Assembly: GCF_000238775.2 (NCBI RefSeq)
Contig: NZ_AFEJ02000001.1
Location: 620,001-684,000 of the forward strand
Reading direction: 5' to 3'
DNA length: 64,000 nt
Origin: Acaryochloris sp. CCMEE 5410
GTDB taxonomy: Bacteria; Cyanobacteriota; Cyanobacteriia; Thermosynechococcales; Thermosynechococcaceae
Numbering within the stretch: the first letter of the stretch is position 1; the number at the start of each line of letters is the position of its first letter. Made by a program: the position numbers and the translations under genes. Of this stretch, positions 1-9,538 are shown piece by piece. A model generated the notes under the pieces. That model did no database searches and had not been told where the DNA came from. It saw nothing but the letters and a program-made list of their open reading frames with translations.

Positions 1-114
1 TTATCTTTAGATTGTGAGTCCGAGGTCTGGCTTTGCCGTAAGTGACAAGCATCTCAAAATATTTGCCTGATCAATAAAAAGTAAGACAGTGCCATAAAGA
101 AATGATTTGAAATT

Positions 115-1107
115 ATGTTTAATAACTGGATTAATCCACAAGAAATAATATATTTATTCAATAGAATTCGTAATAATCCAGGAAAAATTCTGAAATATGC
201 TGCCAAGATGCATGCAAGTGACTCTGAAAAGGTAAAAAATACTTGGTCAAATACAGACACTTCTCCAACTAACTGGTGGGATATTCCTACGGTGCAATCT
301 AGATGGAATTATCTTATCTCTGGTAATAAGGATATTGATTACAACGAGTATATCGCAGAGAAATACTTCAAAGAAAAACATGCTTTGCAAGCCTTATCTC
401 TTGGTTGTGGTGGCGGTGAAAGAGAATTGAGATGGGCAAAAACAAATTGTTTCAGCCAGATTGAAGCCTATGATTTGTCGCCAGTACGTATTGAGCATGC
501 GATAAAAGCAGCCAAACAAAGCATGTATGGAGAATGTTTAGATTATAGAGTTGGTAATATTTACGAAATTGAGACAAAAAAGAATCTCTATGATGTGGTA
601 TTTGCAGAGCAATCTCTACATCACTTCTCTCCGCTTAAAGAGCTATTGCTGAAAATTGAGGACATGCTCAAGCCAGAGGGTTGTTTCATTCTCAATGAAT
701 TTGTGGGGCCTACACGTTTCCAATGGACAAATAGGCAACTTGAACTTGTGAATTCCATTTTAAGTATTTTCCCTGAAAGATTTAAAACGCTTTGGCATAG
801 TAACTTGCTTAAACCAAAAGTCATTAAGCATAGTCAATTAAGCATGGTTTTAAGAGATCCTTCAGAAGCTATTGAGTCAGCAAATATCTTGCCACTTCTT
901 AAAGAGATATTTGAAGTGGTAGAACTGAAAGGTTATGGTGGCTCTATCTTACATCTACTTTTGGGGGGGATCGCTCATCATTTTCTCAATCCAGATGATG
1001 AAGCGAAAGAACTACTAAGGCTTTGCTTTGAATTGGAAGATTTTTTGATCAGAACTGGAGAAATTGATCATGACTTTATGGTTGCTGTTTGTTACAAGCG
1101 AGTCTAA
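115..1107 (+). CDS. class I SAM-dependent methyltransferase
   Basis: 330 aa. A glycine-rich SAM-binding motif I (LSLGCGGGE) lies at residues 94-102, followed by an acidic residue at 120 (AYDLSP) and the post-motif YDVVFAEQSLHH (159-170) ahead of a KPEGCFILNEF strand. This is the usual order of a Methyltransf_11/25 Rossmann domain. The N-terminal 80 residues and the C-terminal 130 residues are outside the core and are not recognised. It lies 45 bp upstream of a run of three glycosyltransferases, so a sugar or polysaccharide O-methyltransferase is a reasonable inference, but the substrate cannot be read from sequence. The Shine-Dalgarno signal before the ATG is weak. Confidence 0.85.
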   Translation: MFNNWINPQEIIYLFNRIRNNPGKILKYAAKMHASDSEKVKNTWSNTDTSPTNWWDIPTVQSRWNYLISGNKDIDYNEYIAEKYFKEKHALQALSLGCGGGERELRWAKTNCFSQIEAYDLSPVRIEHAIKAAKQSMYGECLDYRVGNIYEIETKKNLYDVVFAEQSLHHFSPLKELLLKIEDMLKPEGCFILNEFVGPTRFQWTNRQLELVNSILSIFPERFKTLWHSNLLKPKVIKHSQLSMVLRDPSEAIESANILPLLKEIFEVVELKGYGGSILHLLLGGIAHHFLNPDDEAKELLRLCFELEDFLIRTGEIDHDFMVAVCYKRV

Positions 1108-1152
1108 ATGAATGAGAGATTGTAAGTTTGTGAAGCACACTCTTTAAAAGCT

Positions 1153-2112
1153 ATGGTGTCTGTCAGTGTCATTATTCCCACTCGCAACCGCGCGTCCCTC
1201 GTCAGCGTTGCAGTGGAAAGTGTTTTGCAACAGACTTGGACCAGCCTAGAAGTGATTGTTGTCATTGATGGTCCAGATTCAGATACCGAAGCAGTTCTAG
1301 AGCTCATCTCTGACTCAAGACTACAGGTGATCACCTTGCCCTCCAGTGGTGGCGCGTCTAGGGCCAGAAACAGGGGTGTTCAAGCCGCCCGGGGGGAGTG
1401 GGTCGCATTCTTAGATGATGATGATGAGTGGTATCCACGTAAGTTAGAAACCCAACTTCTATTAGTTCAAACACTAACTTGCCGATACCCTATTGCAGCC
1501 TGTCGGATGACCATAAAAACCCCCCGTGGCGAGTTTGTCGTGCCAAGACGCTTCCCTAAGCTAGGAGAACCGATTAGCAACTATCTTTTCTTGCGACCGG
1601 ACTTTATTCAGGGAGATGGTTTTTTTCTGACTTCTATGTTGCTTACCCGTCGGCAACTGATGCTAGATGTGCCTTTCCAAGAAGGACTAAAAATGTGTCA
1701 GGACCTGGATTGGTTGCTTAGAGCAACGCAGGTGCAAGGTGCTGAATTACATTTTGCCGAAGCCGCTTTGGGCACCTGGAACTTGGATGAGCATCGCTCC
1801 CGAATTGGTACAAGTGGTTGCTGGACAACACTCTTTGAGTGGATTCAGTCTTGTCGGCAGCGTAATCTAGTAACACCGGAAGCCTATGGTGCTTTTCTGA
1901 TGACTCAGGTCAATTCATTAGCCTCAGCTAGTAAGGATTGGCAGGGACTCAAGACTATCCTGATGTCTGCCTGGACTTACGGAAATGCCTCTTTCAAAAG
2001 CTATGCACTGCTGATTAGCATGTGGGTAATTCCGCCCACTCCCCGTCGCATTCTCCGTGATGCAATCCTACAGAATCCCTTTAGCCGCTTAAGGATTCGC
2101 CATGAGCGTTGA
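1153..2112 (+). CDS. family 2 glycosyltransferase
   Basis: 319 aa GT-A fold enzyme. The N-terminus VSVIIPTRNR (residues 3-12) is the classical GT2 first strand. GGASRARNRGVQAARGEWVAFLDDDDEW (66-93) carries the nucleotide-sugar and metal-binding acidic cluster DDDD at 88-91. No transmembrane helix is seen, so it is probably a cytoplasmic or peripheral enzyme that transfers a sugar from an NDP-sugar to a lipid-linked acceptor. Its stop overlaps the next glycosyltransferase by 11 bp, which indicates a transcriptional unit with translational coupling. The donor and acceptor sugars are not predictable. Confidence 0.9.
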   Translation: MVSVSVIIPTRNRASLVSVAVESVLQQTWTSLEVIVVIDGPDSDTEAVLELISDSRLQVITLPSSGGASRARNRGVQAARGEWVAFLDDDDEWYPRKLETQLLLVQTLTCRYPIAACRMTIKTPRGEFVVPRRFPKLGEPISNYLFLRPDFIQGDGFFLTSMLLTRRQLMLDVPFQEGLKMCQDLDWLLRATQVQGAELHFAEAALGTWNLDEHRSRIGTSGCWTTLFEWIQSCRQRNLVTPEAYGAFLMTQVNSLASASKDWQGLKTILMSAWTYGNASFKSYALLISMWVIPPTPRRILRDAILQNPFSRLRIRHER

Positions 2113-3031
2113 TATTGTCTTGGCGACCTATAATGGTGATCGATTCCTAGACGCTCAATTGCAGTCAATTCTCGCGCAAGATTACCCTCATTGGCATCTG
2201 TTGATTCGAGATGATGAATCTTGCGATCTCACCCCCAAAATCATTCAAACCTATCTACAAAAAGAACCCCAGCGACTACAATGGATTAAATCAGGGGAGT
2301 CCACAAACCTAGGTATTCTCCGCAACTTTAATCACTTGCTTGAGCACTCCTCAGCCAGCTATACCTTTTTCTGTGATCAAGATGATATTTGGTTACCCCA
2401 TAAAGTCACGGCTAGCTTGGCCGAGATCGGGCAACTCGAAGCTCAATGGGGTAAAGACCTGCCAATGCTGGTACATAGCGATCTGAGGGTGGTCAGCGAA
2501 CAGCTTGAACTCATCCATCCATCTTTTTGGCGATCGCATCATCTTGACCCTACTCGTGACGCTTTACGTCACTTACTGATTCGCAATCACATCACAGGCT
2601 GCACCATCGTCATCAATAAAGCCTTGAAAGAGCTAGCCCTACCGCTTCCAGATTCAGCCTTTATGCATGATTGGTGGCTAGGCTTAGTTGCATCGGCCTT
2701 TGGCAAAATTGCTCACTTAAAGCAACCCACTATCCTCTACAGACAGCACCAACACAATCAAGTTGGAGCGCAAAGTCAAAAACTGCGATACCTTGTCACA
2801 AGACTGCAACAACCCCAGAAAATTCGGGAATACTACCGCAAAACCCCAAAACAGGCTCAGGAATTTCTCAATCGCTATGGTGCTCAGCTCTCAGAGCATG
2901 ATAGAGAGATGGTCTCTGCTTACTGTGGGTGTGAGAAATTAGCTTTTTGCGCTAAAAGAAAACTACTTATTCGATACGAACTCTTTGATGTGGGTTTAGC
3001 TCGAAATTTAGCACTGCTGAGTTTGATTTAA
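2102..3031 (+). CDS. family 2 glycosyltransferase (rhamnosyltransferase-like)
   Basis: 309 aa. It begins MSVDIVLATYNGDRFLDAQLQSILAQ and has the FCDQDDIWLPHKV signature, with its acidic DQDD at residues 92-95. This CDQDDIW form is typical of the GT2 subgroup annotated as alpha-L-Rha or rhamnosyltransferases in O-antigen and exopolysaccharide clusters. The gene overlaps the preceding glycosyltransferase by 11 bp and is followed after 4 bp by another, so the three are clearly co-transcribed. The rhamnose preference is an inference from motif style only. Confidence 0.88.
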   Translation: MSVDIVLATYNGDRFLDAQLQSILAQDYPHWHLLIRDDESCDLTPKIIQTYLQKEPQRLQWIKSGESTNLGILRNFNHLLEHSSASYTFFCDQDDIWLPHKVTASLAEIGQLEAQWGKDLPMLVHSDLRVVSEQLELIHPSFWRSHHLDPTRDALRHLLIRNHITGCTIVINKALKELALPLPDSAFMHDWWLGLVASAFGKIAHLKQPTILYRQHQHNQVGAQSQKLRYLVTRLQQPQKIREYYRKTPKQAQEFLNRYGAQLSEHDREMVSAYCGCEKLAFCAKRKLLIRYELFDVGLARNLALLSLI

Positions 3032-3035
3032 TATT

Positions 3036-3884
3036 TTGTCCCAAATTCCACTATCCGTAATTTCCGTAACACACAATCACTCCACCTATATTGGCAGATG
3101 TCTGGATGCTCTTGTCCCGGAAGTAAGTCGAATCGGTGGAGAAGTCATTGTTGTTGATAACTGCTCAGATGATAAAAGTGCCAAGATAGCCAAAAAATAC
3201 CCTAACATAGCTGTCTATATTAATTCTGAACGACGGGGATTTTCAGCTAACAATAATTTTGGTATGGCCAAGGCTAATGGTCGTTACTTGTTACTCCTCA
3301 ATCCTGATACAGAAGTACAGCCTGGTGCTCTCGACCAAATGATTGACTTTATGGAAAGTCATCCTCAAGTGGGCATGTGTGGCGCACAACTTCGATTCCC
3401 TGATGGACAAATTCAGCCCTCTCCTCGCCGTTTCCCAACCCTTGGTTCGACCATTGCCCGGCGTTCACCACTGCGAGTATTCTTGCGCAATTCTCACCTC
3501 AACCAGAATCATTTAATGCAAGACTTAGATCACTCTCAAGTGCAACCAGTTGATTGGTTGTTGGGAGCCTGCATGTTTATCCGCAGAGAAATCCTAGAGA
3601 CCGTTGGCCCCCTTGACGAAGGCTATTTTTTATACGTGGAGGATATAGATTGGGCGCGCCGAATGCATGCAGCAAATTGGGATGTTTACTATGTCCCTAC
3701 AGCCCAAATAATCCACCATCACATTGCAGTAAGTGATAAAAAACTCCTGAGCCGCTACATGTGGATGCACTTCATCAGTATGTGGCGCTATACGCGAAAA
3801 TACTTCCTACCTCCAGTCCCTTTCTTGTCCATTCAGTCTAACTGCGATCAGGTTTGGCAATCTACCCTAAGAACCATCAATTAA
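3036..3884 (+). CDS. family 2 glycosyltransferase (WbbL/RfbF-like)
   Basis: 282 aa from a TTG start that sits 4 bp after the previous stop; no better ATG exists before the conserved first strand (PLSVISVTHNHSTYIGRCLDAL). The acidic signature is LLLNPDTEVQPG (86-97), followed by PSPRRFPTL and GACMFIRREILETVGPLDEGYFLYVEDIDWARR. This layout is that of dTDP-Rha:GlcNAc-type rhamnosyltransferases (WbbL) and relatives. It is the last gene of the first polysaccharide block and converges on hemA with only 10 bp between the stops. Confidence 0.88.
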   Translation: MSQIPLSVISVTHNHSTYIGRCLDALVPEVSRIGGEVIVVDNCSDDKSAKIAKKYPNIAVYINSERRGFSANNNFGMAKANGRYLLLLNPDTEVQPGALDQMIDFMESHPQVGMCGAQLRFPDGQIQPSPRRFPTLGSTIARRSPLRVFLRNSHLNQNHLMQDLDHSQVQPVDWLLGACMFIRREILETVGPLDEGYFLYVEDIDWARRMHAANWDVYYVPTAQIIHHHIAVSDKKLLSRYMWMHFISMWRYTRKYFLPPVPFLSIQSNCDQVWQSTLRTIN

Positions 3885-3894
3885 TCTGGCTGCC

Positions 3895-5196
3895 TTATGT
3901 ATTGCGCTGCTTGGCAACCCCTTGAGAAGAATTGAGATTAAAAAGCATATTAAGGGATTGCATGGCCTTGCGACGAACTTCAATATCTTGCTGAGCCCGC
4001 AGTTGAACCATTGGGTCATGCAAAATCTTGTTAACGATGCCTCGGGTTAACGCTTCAATCACTTCTTGATGTTTTTCGGCAAACTCAGTCCCTAGACGAG
4101 AAAGCGCTTTTTCTAATTCCTGTTCTCGAATGGATTCGACCTTCGTTCTTAAGCTACTGATGGTGGGGACCGTCTCTAGGGATCGCCACCAGACATCAAA
4201 ACTGGCAACTTCTTCTTCTAACAGGGACTCAGCTTCTAGTGCCATTTGTCGTCGGCTCTCTTGGTTCTGAGCCACCACTGCCTTCAAGTCATCCACATTA
4301 AAGGCGTGCACCTGGGATAACTCATTCACATTGCTGTGAACATTTCGAGGTACAGAGATATCAAAGATCATGCAAGATTGGCGATCGCAGACGATGGGTT
4401 CTAGAATGTCGCGATCCAACAGAGGCTCCGTTGAAGCCGTACTCGTAAAAATTAAATCAGATTCGGTTAGGACTGCCTGCATATCGGCTAAAGTATGCAG
4501 TTTCAGATCAGCCCCTTGGAATTGGTCGGCCAATTGCTCAGCTCGCTTCAACGACCGATTTAAAATGGCAATTTGATTAGCGCCTTTACTAAGCAGATGT
4601 TTGACCAACAAGCGAGACATTTTGCCCGCTCCAATAATGGCGACCCGATGGACTGATAAATCTTCAGTCTTCATCTGGGCAAGTTCGACGGCTGCTGAAC
4701 TGATCGATACTGCACCTGTACCAATACTGGTCTCCGTTCGAACTCGCTTACCCGCAGAGATGGCCTGCTTAAATAAGCGATTGAGAATGGGGCCAGCGCC
4801 GCTGTATTTTTGGCTCAACTTGTGAGTCTGTTTGACTTGGGCCAGGATTTGTCCCTCTCCCAACACCAAGCTGTCTAATCCAGCAGACACCCGCATCAAA
4901 TGCATGACAGCATCTTGATGCAGAAGGATGAACAAATGCTGACGGAGTTCTAACAGAGGGATTTGACTCCACTCGGATAGGAACTGCGTCAGCTCACGAA
5001 TACCGTCATCGGTTTCTTGCGCAACCACATAGACTTCCATGCGGTTACAGGTACTCAAAATAGCCACTTCTTCTAAATGAGGATAACTCCTTAATTGAGA
5101 GGTAGCCTTTTCTTTCACATCATCGGGAATGCTGAGTTTTTCTCGCACATCCACTGGCGCTGTTTTATGACTTAAACCGACAACCGCAATATTCAT
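3895..5196 (-). CDS. hemA: glutamyl-tRNA reductase
   Basis: 433 aa, full family length. It reduces glutamyl-tRNA(Glu) to glutamate-1-semialdehyde with NADPH, the committed step of tetrapyrrole (chlorophyll, haem, phycobilin) synthesis. [21 protein letters not shown] opens the catalytic domain. The nucleophilic cysteine is C50 in [10 protein letters not shown], and [11 protein letters not shown] (112-122) is the family signature. The NADPH Rossmann glycine motif is [12 protein letters not shown] at about 185-196, and the C-terminal dimerisation helices end the protein. A strong AGGAGG ribosome-binding site lies 4-5 nt before the ATG. It is downstream of glpX on the same strand, 71 bp apart. 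Confidence 0.97.
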   Translation of the reverse strand: MNIAVVGLSHKTAPVDVREKLSIPDDVKEKATSQLRSYPHLEEVAILSTCNRMEVYVVAQETDDGIRELTQFLSEWSQIPLLELRQHLFILLHQDAVMHLMRVSAGLDSLVLGEGQILAQVKQTHKLSQKYSGAGPILNRLFKQAISAGKRVRTETSIGTGAVSISSAAVELAQMKTEDLSVHRVAIIGAGKMSRLLVKHLLSKGANQIAILNRSLKRAEQLADQFQGADLKLHTLADMQAVLTESDLIFTSTASTEPLLDRDILEPIVCDRQSCMIFDISVPRNVHSNVNELSQVHAFNVDDLKAVVAQNQESRRQMALEAESLLEEEVASFDVWWRSLETVPTISSLRTKVESIREQELEKALSRLGTEFAEKHQEVIEALTRGIVNKILHDPMVQLRAQQDIEVRRKAMQSLNMLFNLNSSQGVAKQRNT

Positions 5197-5267
5197 GTGT
5201 CCTCCTTCTCTGTTTATCTAGCCGCGTCGTTTGAGGGATTCAAACTTCAGAATTAAGAGGCTATCGC

Positions 5268-6314
5268 CTAATGTAACTGAAGTGCCTTAGGACGTTTAGG
5301 CGTTTCAAACATGTGAACGGTATCGACAAATCGGGCGGTTTTGGACTGGGTGGAAATAACCAGGGACTGAGTTCTAGCACCCCCACCAAAGAAGCGAACG
5401 CCTTTCATTAGGGTGCCTGGAGTAATTCCACAAGCAGCAAACAGAACAGTTTCACCACAGGCCAATTCTTCAGCGGTATAAACCTTATCAGGATCGCTAA
5501 TGCCCATTTCCTTGAGTCGAGCTAGGTTGCTTTCCTTGCTCTCGCCAATTAGTCCAGTTTTGACGATATCGGGATCATAGATGAGTTGCCCCTGGAAATG
5601 ACCCCCTAGTGCGCGCATGGCAGCCGCAGAAATCACGCCTTCCGGTGCTGCACCAATCCCCATCAGGGCATGAATGTTTGTTCCTGAGAAGGCACAGGAG
5701 AGGGCTGCAGAGACGTCTCCATCTGTAATTAGAGCAACTCTTGCTCCAGCGTCGCGGATTTCTTTAATGAGATCATTATGGCGTTCCCGCTTCATGACCA
5801 CGACCACTAATTCTTCGATGGAGCGATCCAAACATTGAGCCAAAATTTGTAGGTTTTCGGTAGCGGACTTATTAATATCCACTTTGCCTTTGGCTGCAGG
5901 AGGAGCAGCCAATTTCTTCATGTAAAAATCGGGAGCTGCGAACAATCCACCCTTCTCAGAGATGGCGAGGACAGCCATAGATCCGTTCTGGCCGTAAGCA
6001 ACCAGGTTGGTTCCTTCGCAGGGGTCCACTGCAATATCGATCTCTAGCAACTCATCGGGGTTGCAAACTTGAGCAGCATCGGGCTGAGTGCAAATGCCCA
6101 GTTCCTCGCCGATATAAAGCATAGGGGCATCATCTCTTTCCCCTTCTCCAATAACGATGCGGCCCCGCATATGGATTTTGTTCATGCGATCGCGCATGGC
6201 TTCTACTGCAACATGATCTGCAGTATCTTTTTCACCTTTTCCCATCCATCGAGCTGAGGCAATGGCTGCTTGTTCAACCACCTCAATGATCTCTAGGCCG
6301 ATAACGTTATCCAC
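5268..6314 (-). CDS. glpX: class II fructose-1,6-bisphosphatase / sedoheptulose-1,7-bisphosphatase
   Basis: 348 aa GlpX-family phosphatase. In cyanobacteria this class is the dual FBPase/SBPase of the Calvin cycle and gluconeogenesis. Diagnostic stretches are [17 protein letters not shown] (lithium-sensitive phosphatase fold), [48 protein letters not shown] and [20 protein letters not shown]. The acidic residues in GEGERDD and DPCEGT are the expected metal ligands. The start is GTG, supported by an AGGAGG ribosome-binding site 9 nt upstream and by the conserved [24 protein letters not shown]-terminus. A leader of about 260 bp separates it from the hydrolase gene upstream. Confidence 0.96.
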   Translation of the reverse strand: MDNVIGLEIIEVVEQAAIASARWMGKGEKDTADHVAVEAMRDRMNKIHMRGRIVIGEGERDDAPMLYIGEELGICTQPDAAQVCNPDELLEIDIAVDPCEGTNLVAYGQNGSMAVLAISEKGGLFAAPDFYMKKLAAPPAAKGKVDINKSATENLQILAQCLDRSIEELVVVVMKRERHNDLIKEIRDAGARVALITDGDVSAALSCAFSGTNIHALMGIGAAPEGVISAAAMRALGGHFQGQLIYDPDIVKTGLIGESKESNLARLKEMGISDPDKVYTAEELACGETVLFAACGITPGTLMKGVRFFGGGARTQSLVISTQSKTARFVDTVHMFETPKRPKALQLH

Positions 6315-6574
6315 GCAAAGATTCCTCCTAAATGCCTGACTGTGTCTTGCGTCTGTATCTTAAAGTAACTGCGACTGTATTTGTTTTGTATCTTTAAGTA
6401 CTAGTTTACAAGTCTATCAGACCGCTGTTACACGCTTATAGAGGTTTTCTAAAGGAATTTGCATTTAATTTTTCCTTACTCTGTTTTAAGGCAATTTAAC
6501 AGGGCTACGCCCAGCCGATTCAAACTAGGATAAATTCTGCCAAACTCGCTTTGAATGATTCGTTAAGGCCTTCT

Positions 6575-7210
6575 CTATGGGGCAAGAGAAACGGCAAAGT
6601 CTTGAATCAACCCTAATGCCTCGGGGTTGATTTCATGGGCCATGGGTAGTTCATGGTATTGAACGGCAACTCCTGCTTGGCGCAGTGTTTGTTCTGAGGT
6701 CTGGGCGGCACTCAGAGGAACCACGGGATCCTGCTGACCATGAATTAAGAGGACGGGCGCTGTATTCTGACCAAATAAAGGCTTAATCGAAGGGTGTAGA
6801 TAACCACTGAGACAAATTAATCCGGCCAGGGGTAATCGAGCACCAATGTCTAGGGTCATGGCTCCCCCTTGGGAGAATCCAGCGAGAATCATTCGTTCCA
6901 AAGGAACCTGGGTTTCTACGGCTAGTGCTTGTAGCCAATCCAAGAGAAGTTGACGACTTTCGGGCAAGCCAGCTTGAGTATTGAGGTCGTACCACATAAA
7001 TCCACCAGGGGCATGAGGGTGGGGTAGTGGGGCGTTGGGAAAACAAAATTGGTAGGTTGGAAAACTGAGATAGGGGGCGAGTGATGCTAAATCTTCAGCG
7101 TTAGATCCCCATCCATGTAAAGCCACGAAAAGACCAGCGGGCGGTTGGCCTGTGGTTGGTGCTAGAGTGATTACCGAGAGTGACACAGTTCGTGTTCTGT
7201 AAAGAAACAC
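6575..7210 (-). CDS. alpha/beta hydrolase, phospholipase/carboxylesterase family
   Basis: 211 aa. The fold is shown by the oxyanion-region motif LFVALHGWGSNAEDL (27-41) and the nucleophile elbow GFSQGGA, with Ser at 113. The acid is D161 in HGQQDPVVP, and the histidine is H192 in PMAHEINPE. The length and motif style match Abhydrolase_2 (YpfH/EstB-type) esterases, which are cytoplasmic and of broad specificity. The reading frame opens with GTG at 7210. It is divergent from the protein kinase gene with only about 40 bp between the starts, so the two share a very short promoter region. Confidence 0.85.
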   Translation of the reverse strand: MFLYRTRTVSLSVITLAPTTGQPPAGLFVALHGWGSNAEDLASLAPYLSFPTYQFCFPNAPLPHPHAPGGFMWYDLNTQAGLPESRQLLLDWLQALAVETQVPLERMILAGFSQGGAMTLDIGARLPLAGLICLSGYLHPSIKPLFGQNTAPVLLIHGQQDPVVPLSAAQTSEQTLRQAGVAVQYHELPMAHEINPEALGLIQDFAVSLAP

Positions 7211-7253
7211 CCTTCATTGTTTCACATCGTTGTTAGACGCTGAGATCCATCCT

Positions 7254-9296
7254 ATGTTAGGACGCAAACTGGCAGGACGCTATTCCGTTGTTAAACCATT
7301 AGCAGAAGGTGGCTTTGGCGAAACGTTCTTAGCTGAAGATACCCATTTACCTGACTCTCCTCAGTGTGTGGTCAAAAAGCTTAAAACAGGTTCCCATGAG
7401 CCGGCTTTGCTGCATACTGTGCGACGATTGTTTGATTCGGAAGCGAAGGTACTGCACCAGCTCGGAGACCATCCTCAAATTCCTCGGTTGCTGGCTCACT
7501 TTGAAGATGGAGAAGAGTTCTACCTAGCGGAAGAATATGTAGAAGGGGAAAGTCTGGCGGATGAGCTGGTTCCAGGCCAGCAGCTAGATGAAGAGACGGT
7601 GATTGAACTGCTCCATGACATCCTAGAGGTGTTGTCCTTTGTGCACGATAAGCAGGTTATTCATCGGGATATTAAGCCCTCTAATTTAATTCGGCGTCAG
7701 AGCGATCGCAAACTGGTATTGATTGATTTTGGGGCGGTAAAACAAGTCACCACCCAAATTGCAGAATCGGCAACCCAAATGCCTCGTACTGTCCTCATCG
7801 GTACATCGGGATATATGCCGAGTGAACAATTCCGGGGACAACCCCGCCTGTGTAGTGATGTCTATGCGGTGGGAATCATTGCCTTGCAGGCGTTGACGGG
7901 GTTGCGTCCTTCTTTTGGTGAGTTGCCCGAAGATGAGAATACAGGGGAAATTGCTTGGCGCGATCGCGTTTCCGTATCGCCTGCCTTTGCCACCTTATTA
8001 GAAAAGATGGTGCTTTACGATTACCGGCAGCGGTATCGGTCTGCAAATGATGCGTTATTGGCCGTTCAAAGTTTAATAGCAGCGCGAGAAGCAGAAGCAT
8101 CGCCACCCCCTCCCATAGATAATTTACCGGAAACAGTCGTCAATCTTCGTCAGAGTACGGACAGTCCTGCACAACCCTTACCTGTTGTTGAAAATACGGT
8201 TCAACAGTTAGAAACGACAGCTCAAACAGACAATACGGTTCAGCAGTTAGAAACAACGGCTCAACAATCTACCAATGTTCCTAATTTAGATACTTCTAAC
8301 GGGTTGTCACAAATAGGAGACACCGCTCAACAAGCTGATCCCATCCACACGACTCCACAGGCATCTGCGGCAAATCTTCCTGGGGCTATGCCTCCAGAAA
8401 CGGTTGCAGTCTCTCCCAGATCTCCCCAAAAAACGAATGGATTGAGTCGAACTAAAGTGTTGACTGGAGGATTGGTAGCCCTGTTAATGGGTGGGACGGC
8501 GTTGGCCTTTACCTCCCCCCACCTTCAATCTGTTTGCACTGTCCTAAATAACTGTTCTCAAGACATTCAATTTCAAGCGACCTTCGACGAAGCCGTTGAG
8601 GATGCCAAGTCTGCAGAAACTCGCGAGCAACAGGCTAAAACCATCGATGATCTCCAATCGGCTCAAAAAGAAATGGATGATGCTATTGCAGAGCTTAAAA
8701 AAATTCCTAAAAATGTCAAGGTTTACGATGATGCCAAAAAGGCCATAGCCGAGTACCAAGCTGAGAGCAAAGCCATCGCGACTCGAATTCAGACAGAGAA
8801 CAAAGCAGACGAGACCTTCAAGCAGGCAACGACCATTGCCCAAGCGGTGCAAAAAAAGGCTAAAAGTGATGACTCTGTTGCAACCCTCGATCAACACAAA
8901 GCGGAATGGGAGAAAGCTATCAAGCTGCTTAAAGAGGTTCCGAAAGACACCTTGGTTGCCTCTCAAGTTGAAGCGAAGCAAAAAGATTTTGATAAGCAAC
9001 TTAAGGCTTTAAATGGACAGAGGCAAAAGAAAATAGCGGCTGCAGCAGAGGCCCAGCGAAAATTAGAGGCCGCCCAAGCTGCTCAAGCTGCATCAGTACC
9101 GGCTCGATCTACCCCAGCTTATGTGCCTCCCCAACGGTCGACTTATGTGCCCCCGCGCCCAGCGCCCGCTCCTGCACCGGTAAGACAGGCACCTAGACCT
9201 GCACCGCGCCCCGCTCCAGCTCCCGCGCCGCGACGGCAAGAGCCTCTTTGGGGACCCGGCTCAGGGCAATCCAATAACAATGAACCGTTATGGTAA
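7254..9296 (+). CDS. serine/threonine protein kinase with transmembrane and coiled-coil C-terminus
   Basis: About 680 aa. I chose ATG 7254; a TTG at 7230 would add eight residues. Counted from the TTG, the kinase domain covers about 15-285. It has the glycine loop LAEGGFGETFLAED, the lysine pair CVVKKL, HRDIKPSNLI (145-154), DFGAVKQ (166-172) and the GTSGYMPSEQF activation segment. A Pro/Gln-rich linker follows, containing a near-exact direct repeat of NTVQQLETTAQ. One membrane helix spans about 410-428, then a long Lys/Glu/Ala-rich coiled coil and an Ala/Pro/Arg-rich tail. This is a membrane-anchored Hanks-type kinase with an extracytoplasmic coiled-coil sensor. Its target is unknown. Confidence 0.9.
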   Translation: MLGRKLAGRYSVVKPLAEGGFGETFLAEDTHLPDSPQCVVKKLKTGSHEPALLHTVRRLFDSEAKVLHQLGDHPQIPRLLAHFEDGEEFYLAEEYVEGESLADELVPGQQLDEETVIELLHDILEVLSFVHDKQVIHRDIKPSNLIRRQSDRKLVLIDFGAVKQVTTQIAESATQMPRTVLIGTSGYMPSEQFRGQPRLCSDVYAVGIIALQALTGLRPSFGELPEDENTGEIAWRDRVSVSPAFATLLEKMVLYDYRQRYRSANDALLAVQSLIAAREAEASPPPPIDNLPETVVNLRQSTDSPAQPLPVVENTVQQLETTAQTDNTVQQLETTAQQSTNVPNLDTSNGLSQIGDTAQQADPIHTTPQASAANLPGAMPPETVAVSPRSPQKTNGLSRTKVLTGGLVALLMGGTALAFTSPHLQSVCTVLNNCSQDIQFQATFDEAVEDAKSAETREQQAKTIDDLQSAQKEMDDAIAELKKIPKNVKVYDDAKKAIAEYQAESKAIATRIQTENKADETFKQATTIAQAVQKKAKSDDSVATLDQHKAEWEKAIKLLKEVPKDTLVASQVEAKQKDFDKQLKALNGQRQKKIAAAAEAQRKLEAAQAAQAASVPARSTPAYVPPQRSTYVPPRPAPAPAPVRQAPRPAPRPAPAPAPRRQEPLWGPGSGQSNNNEPLW

Positions 9297-9302
9297 TTTA
9301 GG

Positions 9303-9438
9303 TTGCCAAAAACTGGCAAAGGTATATAAAGGTTGTAATCTTAACTCACTGCGCAGAATACAAGATTCTGACACAGTGAGTTTGGGAGCAGTAGGTCTGG
9401 GATAAACTGTTAGGCTTATCCCAGAACCTTCCGGTTCT
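9303..9438. other. cluster of four consecutive stem-loops between convergent genes
   Basis: The gap between the kinase and icd stops holds four perfect inverted repeats in a row. The arms are TTGCCA/TGGCAA (9303-9308, 9314-9319), AACTCACTG/CAGTGAGTT (9343-9351, 9374-9382) with a nested CAGAAT/ATTCTG (9354-9359, 9365-9370), CTGGGATAA/TTATCCCAG (9397-9405, 9416-9424) and AGAACC/GGTTCT (9423-9428, 9433-9438). No run of five or more T follows the stems, so they are not textbook intrinsic terminators. They may be a bidirectional transcription barrier or a small structured RNA. Confidence 0.55.
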
Positions 9439-9538
9439 AGAATGCCCATCAAAAGCTGTGTAACGACAATAAAATTTAAAGGTCTCCTTAAAACCAGGAC
9501 TTAGTTCAAGGGGAAAGTGGGTGAGCGATAAAAATCTC

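Noticed and set aside
1-45. Frame 1 is open from the window edge to a TGA at 43-45, possibly the tail of an upstream gene.
   Set aside because: Only 14 codons are visible and no product or family can be recognised.
8544-8999. 151-codon minus-strand frame inside the kinase gene.
   Set aside because: It lies within the coiled-coil coding region of a clear kinase gene, and its codon choices and hydrophobic product are those of an antisense shadow.
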